This document shows positions 27,228 to 36,264 of a stretch of 64,000 nt of DNA, piece by piece. The stretch covers positions 120,496-184,495 of the forward strand of contig NZ_JACHGH010000007.1 of assembly GCF_014207435.1 (NCBI RefSeq), written 5' to 3'. A program made the translations under genes and the position numbers. The notes beneath the pieces are model-generated. The model did not search any database and was not told the DNA's origin. It saw only the letters and a program-made list of their open reading frames with translations. Numbering within the stretch: the first letter of the stretch is position 1; the number at the start of each line of letters is the position of its first letter. The DNA is from Salirhabdus euzebyi (GTDB lineage Bacteria > Bacillota > Bacilli > Bacillales > Alkalibacillaceae).

Positions 27228-27776
27228 ATGAACAGACAACATGCTTTAGTCGTTGGAGGAACTGGAATGCTAGCCGATGTGTCGTTATGGTTAGTGAAAA
27301 AAGGATACGTTGTAACAGTAGTTGGAAGGCGCAAGGAAAAATATCATCAGCTACTAAAAAGGATTGATAAGCCAAAATTTTTATCTAGTATATTTGTAGA
27401 TTACCATCAAACAGAACAACTTTCTGAAAAACTGTCCATGGCTGTAGAAAAAAATGGAGAATTTGATGTAGTTGTTACCTGGGTTCATTCATCAGCACCT
27501 GATGCAATTCCTACTATAATGAATGTTCAACATAGCAAAAACTACGACTTTTTCCATGTGAAAGGTAGTTCGGATTATTTTGAGGAAGATAATGAATTCC
27601 AAATACCAGAAAACTGTAACTATCACGAAGTCTATTTAGGCTTTAAAGTAGTAGGCGATCATACTAGATGGCTTACTCATCAGGAAATTTCAGAAGGTGT
27701 TAAGGATTCCATCCATCACAAAAGGAAACAAACAGTTGTAGGGCAGCTAGAACCTTGGGACATGCGGCCATCTTAG
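27228..27776 (+). CDS. Short NAD(P)-binding Rossmann protein
   Basis: The 182-residue protein starts HALVVGGTGMLADVSLWLVKKGYVVTVVGR, an SDR-like nucleotide fold with GGTGML at residues 10-15. It lacks the YxxxK catalytic pair of classical SDRs and is shorter, so it may be a degenerate or specialised member. AGAGGAG lies before the ATG at 27228; the frame extends upstream into the preceding gene but without a better start. Function unknown. Confidence 0.8.
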   Translation: MNRQHALVVGGTGMLADVSLWLVKKGYVVTVVGRRKEKYHQLLKRIDKPKFLSSIFVDYHQTEQLSEKLSMAVEKNGEFDVVVTWVHSSAPDAIPTIMNVQHSKNYDFFHVKGSSDYFEEDNEFQIPENCNYHEVYLGFKVVGDHTRWLTHQEISEGVKDSIHHKRKQTVVGQLEPWDMRPS

Positions 27777-27860
27777 AACTATATGAAAGCGATACCAAAA
27801 CTGATTATTCTGATATAATAGAAGTAAATGCTGGAGTTGTTTAGATAAGGAGGGTTGAGA

Positions 27861-30800
27861 ATGAGCAAAATACCGATTTTAGCTACACAATTGTCACCAC
27901 CTGCAGTGAAGGAACGTTTTGTACGCAGAGCGAAATTAAATCAAAAGCTTCGTCTCATTCAAAAGTACCCACTTACCTTAATTCACTCTGGTGCCGGTTA
28001 CGGAAAAAGCACTGCTTTATCATTATTTTTACAAGATACGGATATTGATGCTTGTTGGTATTCCATTTCTCAATATGATGATGATTTTGTTCCGTTTATT
28101 ACAAAAATCATTCATTCTATGCGTAAGGCACAGCCGTCGTTTGGGGAAAGAATTCTAAACGAGTTACATACGATAGACCATTATGTACATGACCAAGAGG
28201 TATGGTCCATTATGACGATGATGGTAAACGAAATTTCAAAGCTTAATAAAGAAGTGATTTTAGTTTTGGATGATTTCCATCATTTAAGTTCTTCTTCCGC
28301 TATTGAATCGTGGATGCAACATTTTGTTGAACATTTTCCTGACCAGTTACATTTAGTTATTTCAAGTCGAAGAAGACCAAAGTGGAGTATTTTAACACAG
28401 CTAAAGGTTAAGGGGAATCTATTGGAAGTAGACCAAGATGATTTATTGTTGAGTTATGAAGAAATGGAGCATCTATTAATCGATATATATGAATTATCAG
28501 TAAATGAAGATGAGGTCAAAGGGATTCATCAGACAACAGAAGGATGGGCTATTGCTTGTGGCATGTTTGTCCAACAGTTGCGAACGGGAGTTAATGCAAA
28601 TACAATCTTACAAAAACAAAAACGGTCTTTACAAGATTTGTTCGATTATTTGGTTATGGAAGTACTGTCCAAACAGTCTCCAATTGTCCAAAAGTTTTTG
28701 GAACAAACGAGTGTGTTGGAAGTGTTATCAGCAGATTCTTGTGATGCTGTTCTCGGTATGACTGGTTCTATTAGTCTATTAGAAGATTTATCCTCTCAAA
28801 ATCTTTTCATTCAGTCTATTGATGATGAACATTATCGTTATCATGCGTTATTTAAGGCATTTTTGGAAAGTAGAATGAAAAAGCAACAGCCGGAAGAATA
28901 TTTTCGCTTAAACCAACGTGCTGCCCGTTTTTTTGAACAAAATGGAGATGTAGAAAATGCCATTTTTCATTATGAACAAATAAAGGCAGATGACCGTGCT
29001 GCTTATTTGCTTTCTGACTATGGTAGAACGATGCTTGCTAGCGGAAAGCTTCAGGCTCTATATGATAGGTTGTTACATATTCCAGATCGTGAAAAAGATT
29101 ATTTTCCAATACTTTGGTATTTCGAGGGCGAGGTTTTACGGTATCGTTCGAAATATAAGGAAGCGGAAAGCTGCTATGACCGAGCTATTGAAGAAGGAGA
29201 AAGAAGACAAAATCTATATACAAAGAGTTTAGCATTTGAAGGAAAAGCTAGAATCTATTTAGATACCATTCAACCTGATCAGGCTGAAAGAATTTTACAA
29301 AGCGCTATTGAAATTAGAGAAAAGTTAGATGTGAAAAATGAAGAAAAGGCTCGACTTTATCATATGCTTGGTGAAAATCTCCTAAACTCTGGGCAAGCAA
29401 AAAAAGCAGAGGCGTGGTTTGAGAAGGCGAAGGATTTAAATTTACCTTTAGATGATAGTAACTTAGAAGCTAGACTCTACTTGCGAACAGGTCGCTTATT
29501 AAAGGCGAGACAAGTGTTACAGGAGAGAAAGGAAAAATTCTCTCTCCCAGAAGATAAATCTTTACCACAATCCCATCGAGAAACAGACATTTTACTCTCT
29601 ATTATAGAATCCTTTATGGGGAATGCGCTAGAAAGTAAAATGCATGCTCAGAAAGGGATAGAATATGGTATGAGTACCGAATCCCCCTTTGTGGAGGCAT
29701 GTGGCTGGATAAGAATGGGTCACGCAGTACAATTACTTAATCGATATAAACCGAATTTAGCTATCCAATGTTATAACACCGCGCTGGAATTAATGGAGAA
29801 ATTAAACGTTTCAAGGGGAAAAGCAGAGCCCTATATGGGTCTTTGTATTTTATATGGCATGCAGCAGGAATATGAGAAAGCTTTGGAGACAGGTCAAAAA
29901 GGATTATATGAAACGGAAAAGGTAAAAGACTTATGGCTATCTTCCTTAATCCAGCTGTGCATGTCCATCTCGGCAATCTATTGTGAAAGATATGATTATG
30001 CAGCGGAGCTACTAAAAGAAACAGAACAAAACTTTCACCATTGTGATGATGAATATGGTTTAATGTTAACTTCTTTTTGGAAGGCATATTTAGCCTCCAA
30101 GAAAAAAGATGAGGAAACTTTTTCAGAAGAAATAAATATTTTTCTCCGTAGAATGCAAGTTGGGTCCTATGAATTTTTCATTAAGTCCAGAACGACATTT
30201 GGACCAATGGATTTACAAAGTATTATCCCATTGCTGTTTAAGGCGCAAAAACAAGAGATTCATAGTAATTATGTCACTAAATTAATGTATGAGCTTGGTT
30301 ATGGTGAATTATCACATCACCCTGGATATACTTTGCGTATTCAAACGTTAGGTTGCTTTCATGTTTGGTTAGGAAATAAACGTATATATGAACAGGATTG
30401 GCAGCGGGGTAAGGCAAGAGAATTATTGGAACTATTTGTGGCTAAACAAAACAAACTACTTCCGAAAGAGGAAATTTTTCAACAACTTTGGCCAGACCTA
30501 GATGAAGAAAGTGCTAATAAAAGCTTTAAAGTAGCTCTTAATGCATTACTTAAAACATTAGAACCAAATCGGGAGGCAAGAGCTGATTCGTTCTTTATTA
30601 AACGATCTGCTACAGCCTACGGACTTAATCCAAGTTCTGGATATGAGTTAGATATAACTGAATTTGAAAAGTGGATAACAGAAGGTCTAGAAAAGACAGA
30701 TCCGGGCAGAACGAGGGAAATACTTAAAAAAGGCTTAGATTTGTATGAAGGGGATTTCCTCCCAGATCGTCGAACGACCGATTGGTGTTTAATGGAGAGG

Positions 30801-31100
30801 GAAAGATTACAAGTACTTTTTCTCCGTGGTGCAGAAAAAATGGCACAAGTATCTGTCCGATTAGAGGATTATGACACATGTATTTATTGGTGTGAAAAGA
30901 TTCTAAATGTGGATATTACTTGGGAAGAAGCTTATCGTTTAATCATGTATAGTTATTATCAGAAAAATAACAGACCTCAGGCTATAAAATGGTATCAAAA
31001 ATGCTACAACACGTTAATAGAAGAATTGGGCGTTGAACCAATGAAACCAACTAGAGAAATGTTCGAGATGATTAAAGAAGCATCTGGAATGATCAGTTAA
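27861..31100 (+). CDS. Large MalT/SARP-type transcriptional regulator (STAND ATPase, TPR, BTAD)
   Basis: This is a 1079-residue regulator. Residues 42-51 carry the P-loop HSGAGYGKST and about 130-138 the Walker B region VILVLDDFHH, as in MalT-like STAND ATPases. A helical TPR-like region covers roughly 350-780 (for example ALETGQKGLYETEKVKDLW). Near 825-905 is an OmpR-type winged helix (LGCFHVWLGNKRI through GKARELLELF), followed by a bacterial transcriptional activator domain ending LGVEPMKPTREMFEMI. It should activate in response to a ligand sensed by the TPR part. ATG 27861 follows AAGGAGGG; a TATAAT is at 27814-27819. It is monocistronic with its own terminator, directly upstream of the importer operon it probably controls. 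Confidence 0.9.
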   Translation: MSKIPILATQLSPPAVKERFVRRAKLNQKLRLIQKYPLTLIHSGAGYGKSTALSLFLQDTDIDACWYSISQYDDDFVPFITKIIHSMRKAQPSFGERILNELHTIDHYVHDQEVWSIMTMMVNEISKLNKEVILVLDDFHHLSSSSAIESWMQHFVEHFPDQLHLVISSRRRPKWSILTQLKVKGNLLEVDQDDLLLSYEEMEHLLIDIYELSVNEDEVKGIHQTTEGWAIACGMFVQQLRTGVNANTILQKQKRSLQDLFDYLVMEVLSKQSPIVQKFLEQTSVLEVLSADSCDAVLGMTGSISLLEDLSSQNLFIQSIDDEHYRYHALFKAFLESRMKKQQPEEYFRLNQRAARFFEQNGDVENAIFHYEQIKADDRAAYLLSDYGRTMLASGKLQALYDRLLHIPDREKDYFPILWYFEGEVLRYRSKYKEAESCYDRAIEEGERRQNLYTKSLAFEGKARIYLDTIQPDQAERILQSAIEIREKLDVKNEEKARLYHMLGENLLNSGQAKKAEAWFEKAKDLNLPLDDSNLEARLYLRTGRLLKARQVLQERKEKFSLPEDKSLPQSHRETDILLSIIESFMGNALESKMHAQKGIEYGMSTESPFVEACGWIRMGHAVQLLNRYKPNLAIQCYNTALELMEKLNVSRGKAEPYMGLCILYGMQQEYEKALETGQKGLYETEKVKDLWLSSLIQLCMSISAIYCERYDYAAELLKETEQNFHHCDDEYGLMLTSFWKAYLASKKKDEETFSEEINIFLRRMQVGSYEFFIKSRTTFGPMDLQSIIPLLFKAQKQEIHSNYVTKLMYELGYGELSHHPGYTLRIQTLGCFHVWLGNKRIYEQDWQRGKARELLELFVAKQNKLLPKEEIFQQLWPDLDEESANKSFKVALNALLKTLEPNREARADSFFIKRSATAYGLNPSSGYELDITEFEKWITEGLEKTDPGRTREILKKGLDLYEGDFLPDRRTTDWCLMERERLQVLFLRGAEKMAQVSVRLEDYDTCIYWCEKILNVDITWEEAYRLIMYSYYQKNNRPQAIKWYQKCYNTLIEELGVEPMKPTREMFEMIKEASGMIS

Positions 31101-31138
31101 AAAGGTCAGGAGTCCTTGAAGATTCTTGACCTTTTTTA
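31099..31138 (+). terminator. Terminator of the BTAD regulator gene
   Basis: AAAAGGTCAGGAGTC pairs imperfectly with GATTCTTGACCTTTT, followed by a T6 run. It separates the regulator from the importer operon. Confidence 0.88.
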
Positions 31139-31205
31139 TTTAGGTCGACACCTCACGTACCAAGGTACGGTTGAGAAGCTATATTATATTGCCTCTTTTC
31201 ATGTT

Positions 31206-31238
31206 TGTAACTATTCTGTAACTCTTTTTTCTTATGAT
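31206..31238 (+). promoter_or_regulatory. SARP-type promoter of the importer operon
   Basis: TGTAACT occurs twice (31206-31212 and 31217-31223) with an 11-bp period, then 9 bases, then TATGAT (31233-31238). The identical spacing recurs before the acyl-CoA ligase. There is no TTGACA-like -35 at the normal place. This is the layout of SARP/BTAD activator sites. Confidence 0.75.
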
Positions 31239-31298
31239 GTTTCCAAAGCTATTGAGCTTGCTTTTATTTCATTTAATGATAAGGGGGAAATGAGTATC

Positions 31299-32573
31299 AT
31301 GTCGTTTAAAAAATTAATAAGTTTTATGATGCTTCTATTGTTGTTAGTGTTTGCAGCTGCTTGTAACTCAGAAGATACTAGTGGCGGAGATAATGGGAAC
31401 GACCAAGAACAAGGAAGTGATAGCGAACAAGGTGATGATGGAAGTGAAGGGTCAGATGATTCTGCTTCTAAAGAACCAATTAAGATTGGTGTGTTAGCTT
31501 CACTATCTGGTGCTCTTGAAGTGTATGGTAAACAAACACAACAAGGCTTTGACTTAGGTATTGAATACGCAACAGATGGAACGATGGAAGTAGCAGGACG
31601 TCCTATTGAAATCATTTATGAGGATACAGAAACAACACCACAAGTTGCGAGACAAAAAGCTTTGAAACTATTAGAAGAAGATAAAGTTGATTTCCTAGTT
31701 GGATCTTCTAGCTCAGGAGACACACTTGCGGTTGTCGATTTAGCTCAAGAATATGAAAAAATCATGATTGTTGAGCCTGCTGTGGCAGATAGTATTACAG
31801 GTGAAAACTTTAACGAATACATTTTCCGTACTGCGCGTAACTCTTCACAAGATGCAGTAGCTGGTGCAGCTGCGATTGCTGACGAAGGTGTGAAAATTGC
31901 AACTCTAGCTCCAGATTCCGCATTTGGACGTGATGGAATATCCGCATTTAAAGAAGCGGCTGAAGGCTTAGGTGCAGAAATAGTATTAGAAGAATATCCT
32001 CCTGCTGACGCAACAGACTTTACGGCTAATATTCAAAAAATCATTCAAGCTGAACCAGATTACTTATTCGTAGTATGGGCAGGAGCAAATACTCCTTGGA
32101 ACCAAATTGCGGATATGGATCTACAAGGTAAAGGAATTAAAATTTCAACTGGTGCCCCTGATATAGCAGCATTATCTACTATGCAGCCACTAGTTGGAAT
32201 GGAAGGCTTCACGGTATACTATCATGATCTTCCAGATAATGAAGTAAATGATTGGTTAGTTCAAAAAATGGAAGAAAAACATGGTACAGTTCCTGATCTA
32301 TTTACTCCAGGTGGAATGAGTGCAGCAATTTCCATTGTGGAAGCGCTTAAACAATCTGAGGGTGATGCGACTGGAAGTAAGCTTATCGATATTATGGAAG
32401 GTATGAGCTTTGAAACACCTAAAGGAACAATGACATTTAGACCTGAAGATCATCAAGCATTACAGTCTCTATACTCTATTACATTAGAAGAAAAAGAAGG
32501 ATTCGACTATCCTGTACCTGTATTAAACCGAGTGCTTTCTCCTGAGGAGACAGCTCCTCCAATTAGAAATTAA
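31299..32573 (+). CDS. LivJ-type ABC substrate-binding lipoprotein
   Basis: This is a type 1 periplasmic-binding-fold protein that delivers ligand to the LivGFHM-like transporter encoded next. The start is ATG 31299 (11 bases after GGGGG); the frame is open much further upstream but without other support. The signal peptide ends AAAC (Cys about 22), making it a lipoprotein, followed by an acidic Gly/Ser/Asp/Gln linker to about residue 60. The binding domain begins PIKIGVLASLSGALEVYGKQTQQGF and contains VDFLVGSSSSGDTLAV. Ligands of this family include branched amino acids, amides, urea and aromatic acids; the neighbours suggest an organic acid. Confidence 0.9.
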   Translation: MSFKKLISFMMLLLLLVFAAACNSEDTSGGDNGNDQEQGSDSEQGDDGSEGSDDSASKEPIKIGVLASLSGALEVYGKQTQQGFDLGIEYATDGTMEVAGRPIEIIYEDTETTPQVARQKALKLLEEDKVDFLVGSSSSGDTLAVVDLAQEYEKIMIVEPAVADSITGENFNEYIFRTARNSSQDAVAGAAAIADEGVKIATLAPDSAFGRDGISAFKEAAEGLGAEIVLEEYPPADATDFTANIQKIIQAEPDYLFVVWAGANTPWNQIADMDLQGKGIKISTGAPDIAALSTMQPLVGMEGFTVYYHDLPDNEVNDWLVQKMEEKHGTVPDLFTPGGMSAAISIVEALKQSEGDATGSKLIDIMEGMSFETPKGTMTFRPEDHQALQSLYSITLEEKEGFDYPVPVLNRVLSPEETAPPIRN

Positions 32574-32586
32574 GTTAAGTTTTATA

Positions 32587-32620
32587 GAATGAACTTCGGC
32601 CAAATAGTCGGAGTTCATTC
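32587..32620 (+). other. Intercistronic hairpin after the binding-protein gene
   Basis: A 12-bp stem (GAATGAACTTCG with CGGAGTTCATTC) has a 10-base loop and no T-run. Such hairpins often protect the mRNA end so that the binding protein is made in excess of the transporter. Confidence 0.65.
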
Positions 32621-32692
32621 ATCTTTCATCAAATCCTATCTACTTTAGTGCTGCTTAAGTACTAACTTTTCTAAACAAGGTGGTGTGCATAA

Positions 32693-33460
32693 TTGGAACA
32701 TATTATCGAAACGAATAATTTATCTATTGCTTTCGGAGGGCATGTTGCAGTAGATTCCCTCTCCGTTAAAATCCCTAAAAATAAATTCACTTCTGTAATC
32801 GGACCAAATGGTGCGGGAAAAACAACGTTTTTTAATTTGTTGAGTGGCCAGTTGCGTCCAACAAATGGAGAGATTTTTTATAAAGGTGAAAATATCACAA
32901 AAAAGTCCTCTACAGAAAGAACGAGAATGGGCATAGGACGTTCTTTTCAAATTACCAACGTATTTCCGAATTTAACAGTTTTAGAAAATGTTCGTCTTGC
33001 TGTTCAGTCGAATGAGAAAATCCGTTATCAAATGATGTTTCACTTTAAAAAATATAAGAAATTTGAAGAAAAAGCGATGGAGTTGCTTGAACTCGTATTG
33101 TTGGAAACAAAGGCTGATTCTGTAGCTATTAATTTAGCACATGGAGAGAAAAGAAAATTAGAAATTGCCATGTTGTTAGCGCTAGAAACAGACCTTTTGC
33201 TTCTAGACGAGCCAACAGCTGGAATGTCATTAGAAGAAGTACCGGCTATTTTAGAGGTTATTAAAAAAATAAAGGAAAAAGGCGATCGAACAATTGTTTT
33301 AATCGAACACAAGATGGATATGATTTTAGATTTATCCGATCAAGTGATGGTTCTATTCAATGGGCAGCTACTAGCTCAAGACTCACCGAGTGAAATTATG
33401 GAAAACAAGACAGTTCAGTCTGCATATCTAGGAGGACTGCATGATGAAAACTCTGCTTAA
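32693..33460 (+). CDS. LivG-type ABC transporter ATPase
   Basis: This 255-residue ATPase has Walker A GPNGAGKTT (37-45), the LivG-type signature LAHGEKRKLEIAM, Walker B DLLLLDEPTAGMS and the C-terminal YLGG typical of LivG. It pairs with the LivF-like ATPase encoded by the overlapping next gene to drive import. The TTG start follows AAGGTGGTG. Confidence 0.95.
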   Translation: MEHIIETNNLSIAFGGHVAVDSLSVKIPKNKFTSVIGPNGAGKTTFFNLLSGQLRPTNGEIFYKGENITKKSSTERTRMGIGRSFQITNVFPNLTVLENVRLAVQSNEKIRYQMMFHFKKYKKFEEKAMELLELVLLETKADSVAINLAHGEKRKLEIAMLLALETDLLLLDEPTAGMSLEEVPAILEVIKKIKEKGDRTIVLIEHKMDMILDLSDQVMVLFNGQLLAQDSPSEIMENKTVQSAYLGGLHDENSA

Positions 33461-34151
33461 AGTTGATGAAATAAATACTTATATTGATCAGTTTCATATA
33501 TTGCAGAATGTATCCTTTGAGGTAAAAACAGGGGAAGTTACTGTTTTGTTAGGTCGTAATGGTGCAGGTAAGACGACAACACTTCGAACAATTATGGGCT
33601 TGAATTCTGCAAGTAGTGGATCAGTAGTTTATAAAGATGAAGACATTACGAAACAAAATACGCATCATATTGCAAGAAAAGGTATTGGTTATGTTCCGGA
33701 AGATCAAGGCATCTTTGCTGACTTAACAGTTGGTGAAAACATGCGGGTAGCTATGCAAAAAGAAGACGATGCAACAAAAGAACGGATGGATTGGGTTTTA
33801 AACATGTTTCCAGATTTAAAAAAATTCTGGAATAAAGCGGGTGGACAGCTTAGTGGTGGACAAAAGCAAATGCTTTCGATTGCAAGAGCATATATAAACG
33901 AAAATGATTTATTGCTTATTGATGAACCGAGTAAAGGGTTAGCCCCAATCATTGTGGAGAAAGTAATGGAATCTATTCAGGAAATGAAAGAAAAAACAAC
34001 GATTGTTTTAGTAGAGCAAAATTTTTATATGGCAAGTAGTATTGGAGATAGTTTTTACATTCTGGATGACGGTATGACGGTTCACTCTGGAAAAATGAAT
34101 GAACTCAAAGATGATGAAGTATTAAAGAAAAAATACCTTGGTATTGCATAA
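33441..34151 (+). CDS. LivF-type ABC transporter ATPase
   Basis: This 236-residue second ATPase has Walker A GRNGAGKTT (38-46), signature QLSGGQKQMLSIARAY and Walker B LLLIDEPSKGLAP, all characteristic of LivF. GGAGG lies in the 3' end of the preceding gene, and the two reading frames overlap by 20 bases. The two adjacent ATGs (33441 and 33444) are both possible starts. Confidence 0.95.
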   Translation: MMKTLLKVDEINTYIDQFHILQNVSFEVKTGEVTVLLGRNGAGKTTTLRTIMGLNSASSGSVVYKDEDITKQNTHHIARKGIGYVPEDQGIFADLTVGENMRVAMQKEDDATKERMDWVLNMFPDLKKFWNKAGGQLSGGQKQMLSIARAYINENDLLLIDEPSKGLAPIIVEKVMESIQEMKEKTTIVLVEQNFYMASSIGDSFYILDDGMTVHSGKMNELKDDEVLKKKYLGIA

Positions 34152-34169
34152 GAAAGGAGGCATTCAACG

Positions 34170-35042
34170 ATGGATTTAATTTTCAGTCTTACCCTCAATG
34201 GTCTTGCGACGGGAATGTTATTCTTTCTCTTAGCAGCTGGTTTAACCCTCATTTTTGGATTAATGGATGTATTAAATTTTGCTCATGGTGGACTATTTGC
34301 ATGGGGTGCTTTTACAGGGGTTTGGATATATGGATTAAGCGGAAACTTTTTCGTCGGTATTCTCGGAGCCATAGTAGCGGGCTTAGTGTTAGGTGCAATT
34401 ACAGAGTACCTCATTATCAAACCTGTTTATGGCAATCATATACAACAAATCTTGATTACGTTAGGATTTATGCTTGTATTAACGGAAATGCTGAAGGTAG
34501 TATATGGACCGAATCAAAGAGCGGCACAACCACCTGAATATTTAGATGGAAGTTTTACGATCGGTGACGTGACGATTATTAAATATAGGTTATTCATTAT
34601 TTTAATGGGAATTATTATATTTGCCCTTACTTCCTATGTCTTAAAGAAAACAAAAATAGGCTTAATTGTACGAGCAGGCGTAATGAATAAGGAAATGGTT
34701 CAAGCACTTGGCATAAATATTAGATTAATATTTTTAGCAGTTTTCATGGTTGGATCTGCAATGGCAGCACTAGGCGGATTTTTGTTTGCTCCTTATTCAG
34801 GGGTCATTTATGCAGAAATTGGTCTGGATTATGGGATTTTTGCCTTTATCGTTGTTGTTATAGGAGGTATGGGAAGTTTATCAGGATCCCTTATGGCAGC
34901 ATTATTAGTAGGTTTAGCGCAAGCTTACATGCAATATTATGTCCCTTCTTTAGCACTTGCAGTTAATATGCTTTTAATGGCAGCAGTATTACTGTTCCGT
35001 CCACAGGGCTTATTCAGTGTTAAGGGAGTGAGTACAAAATGA
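34170..35042 (+). CDS. LivH-type ABC permease
   Basis: This 290-residue inner-membrane permease has about eight segments. Family features are LTLIFGLMDVLNFAHGGLFAWGAF near the N-terminus and VVVIGGMGSLSGSLMAALLVGLAQ near residue 230. It should pair with the LivM-like protein of the next gene, whose ATG overlaps its stop codon by four bases. GAAAGGAGG precedes the ATG. Confidence 0.95.
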   Translation: MDLIFSLTLNGLATGMLFFLLAAGLTLIFGLMDVLNFAHGGLFAWGAFTGVWIYGLSGNFFVGILGAIVAGLVLGAITEYLIIKPVYGNHIQQILITLGFMLVLTEMLKVVYGPNQRAAQPPEYLDGSFTIGDVTIIKYRLFIILMGIIIFALTSYVLKKTKIGLIVRAGVMNKEMVQALGINIRLIFLAVFMVGSAMAALGGFLFAPYSGVIYAEIGLDYGIFAFIVVVIGGMGSLSGSLMAALLVGLAQAYMQYYVPSLALAVNMLLMAAVLLFRPQGLFSVKGVSTK

Positions 35043-36049
35043 GACAATTAGGTAAAGTTCAAATTTCAACTTGGGTATATTTGCTTTTTGGCTGTCTATT
35101 AGCAGTTGTCCCATTTGTATATGATAACTTAAGTATGTTATTTCTTATCATTCAGATTTTTATATTTGGAATCTTTGCAATGAGCTATGATTTATTACTA
35201 GGGTACACAGGAATTGTTTCATTCGGTCACGCCATGTTTTTCGGGGTTGGAGCTTATGGTGTTTCTATTGTTTTAGAACGTAATGAACCTACTTTATTCT
35301 TTTTAATTCTTGGTATTTTAGTAGCTTTAGGAGCAGCAGCAATTATTAGTTTTATTGCAGGTGTACTAACACTTAGACTTAAAAGCCATTTTTATGCCAT
35401 GTTAACGTTGGCGTTGGCAGGATTATTTTTAGTAGCAGCAGAAAAAATGCGAAGTTTAACTGGAGGTAGTGACGGCCTTATTTTTACTATTCCAGACTTT
35501 TTTAAAGATCGTACCAATATGTATTTGTTAGCCTTAATTTCGCTCGTTGTTATCTTCTTTAGTCTTCGAAGGCTAACGAATTCACCTCTAGGACGAGTAC
35601 TAGTTGCTATTCGTGAAAATGAACAACGAACTATGTCATTAGGCTATAAAATATTCCCTTACAAAGTAATTATTAGTGTAATTTCAGGAGTTGTTGCAGC
35701 ATTCGGAGGTGTGTTATATGCCCTTTCCATTCGTTTTATAGATACAACTGTTTTTGCTGTTGATGTAACGCTTGATGCTCTCCTAATGACGATTATAGGT
35801 GGAGTAGGTACGCTTATTGGTCCAATTATTGGAGCAGGATTAATCGAATATGCCCATCATTTCTTATCAGAGTTATCGGATGTCCACTGGATTTTTGAAC
35901 GTTGGATCATCTTGTTTGGGATCGTTTATATACTTGTTGTTATTTTCTTCCCAATGGGAATCGCCGGCTCCATTAAAAACATGTACATGAAACGAAAACA
36001 TAAAAAAGAGGCTAAGGTGCAACAAAAAGATAATCAAATCGCGAGTTAA
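35039..36049 (+). CDS. LivM-type ABC permease
   Basis: This 336-residue permease contains YDLLLGYTGIVSFGHAMFFGVGAYG, LTLALAGLFLVAAEKMRSLTGGSDGL, and the conserved IGGVGTLIGPIIGAGLIE, as in LivM. It ends in a highly charged tail (KRKHKKEAKVQQKDN). It overlaps livH-like by ATGA. Confidence 0.95.
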   Translation: MRQLGKVQISTWVYLLFGCLLAVVPFVYDNLSMLFLIIQIFIFGIFAMSYDLLLGYTGIVSFGHAMFFGVGAYGVSIVLERNEPTLFFLILGILVALGAAAIISFIAGVLTLRLKSHFYAMLTLALAGLFLVAAEKMRSLTGGSDGLIFTIPDFFKDRTNMYLLALISLVVIFFSLRRLTNSPLGRVLVAIRENEQRTMSLGYKIFPYKVIISVISGVVAAFGGVLYALSIRFIDTTVFAVDVTLDALLMTIIGGVGTLIGPIIGAGLIEYAHHFLSELSDVHWIFERWIILFGIVYILVVIFFPMGIAGSIKNMYMKRKHKKEAKVQQKDNQIAS

Positions 36050-36060
36050 GGGGGATGAGT

Positions 36061-36249
36061 ATGAACCAACAAGCCATTACCTCCTTCGTTGTACGTTTTC
36101 AGAGCAACAATGGTAAAGACAGTAAGCAGCCTCATTATCGTATAAAGGTGACACATGTTCAAAATGAGCAGGAAATGACTTTTGAAAATTTAGAGGATGC
36201 TTTTCATTACATGAAGGAATCAGTTGATCAAGAAGTAGAAAGCAACTAG
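36061..36249 (+). CDS. 62-residue protein inside the import/acyl operon
   Basis: The protein reads MNQQAITSFVVRFQS and continues through HYRIKVTHVQNEQEMTF to a glutamate-rich end, consistent with a small alternating beta/alpha fold. AAGGGGGAT lies about 6 bases before the ATG at 36061. I do not recognise a family. Gaps of 11 and 15 bases to its neighbours place it firmly in the operon between the permease and the ketosynthase-like gene, so it may be an accessory subunit of the enzyme set. This is inference from position. Confidence 0.8.
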   Translation: MNQQAITSFVVRFQSNNGKDSKQPHYRIKVTHVQNEQEMTFENLEDAFHYMKESVDQEVESN

Positions 36250-36264
36250 AGGGGAGGGTTAATT

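Noticed and set aside
31116..31298. Upstream extension of the substrate-binding protein
   Set aside because: The added 61 codons cover the promoter with the TGTAACT repeats and have no ribosome site; the signal peptide begins properly at 31299.
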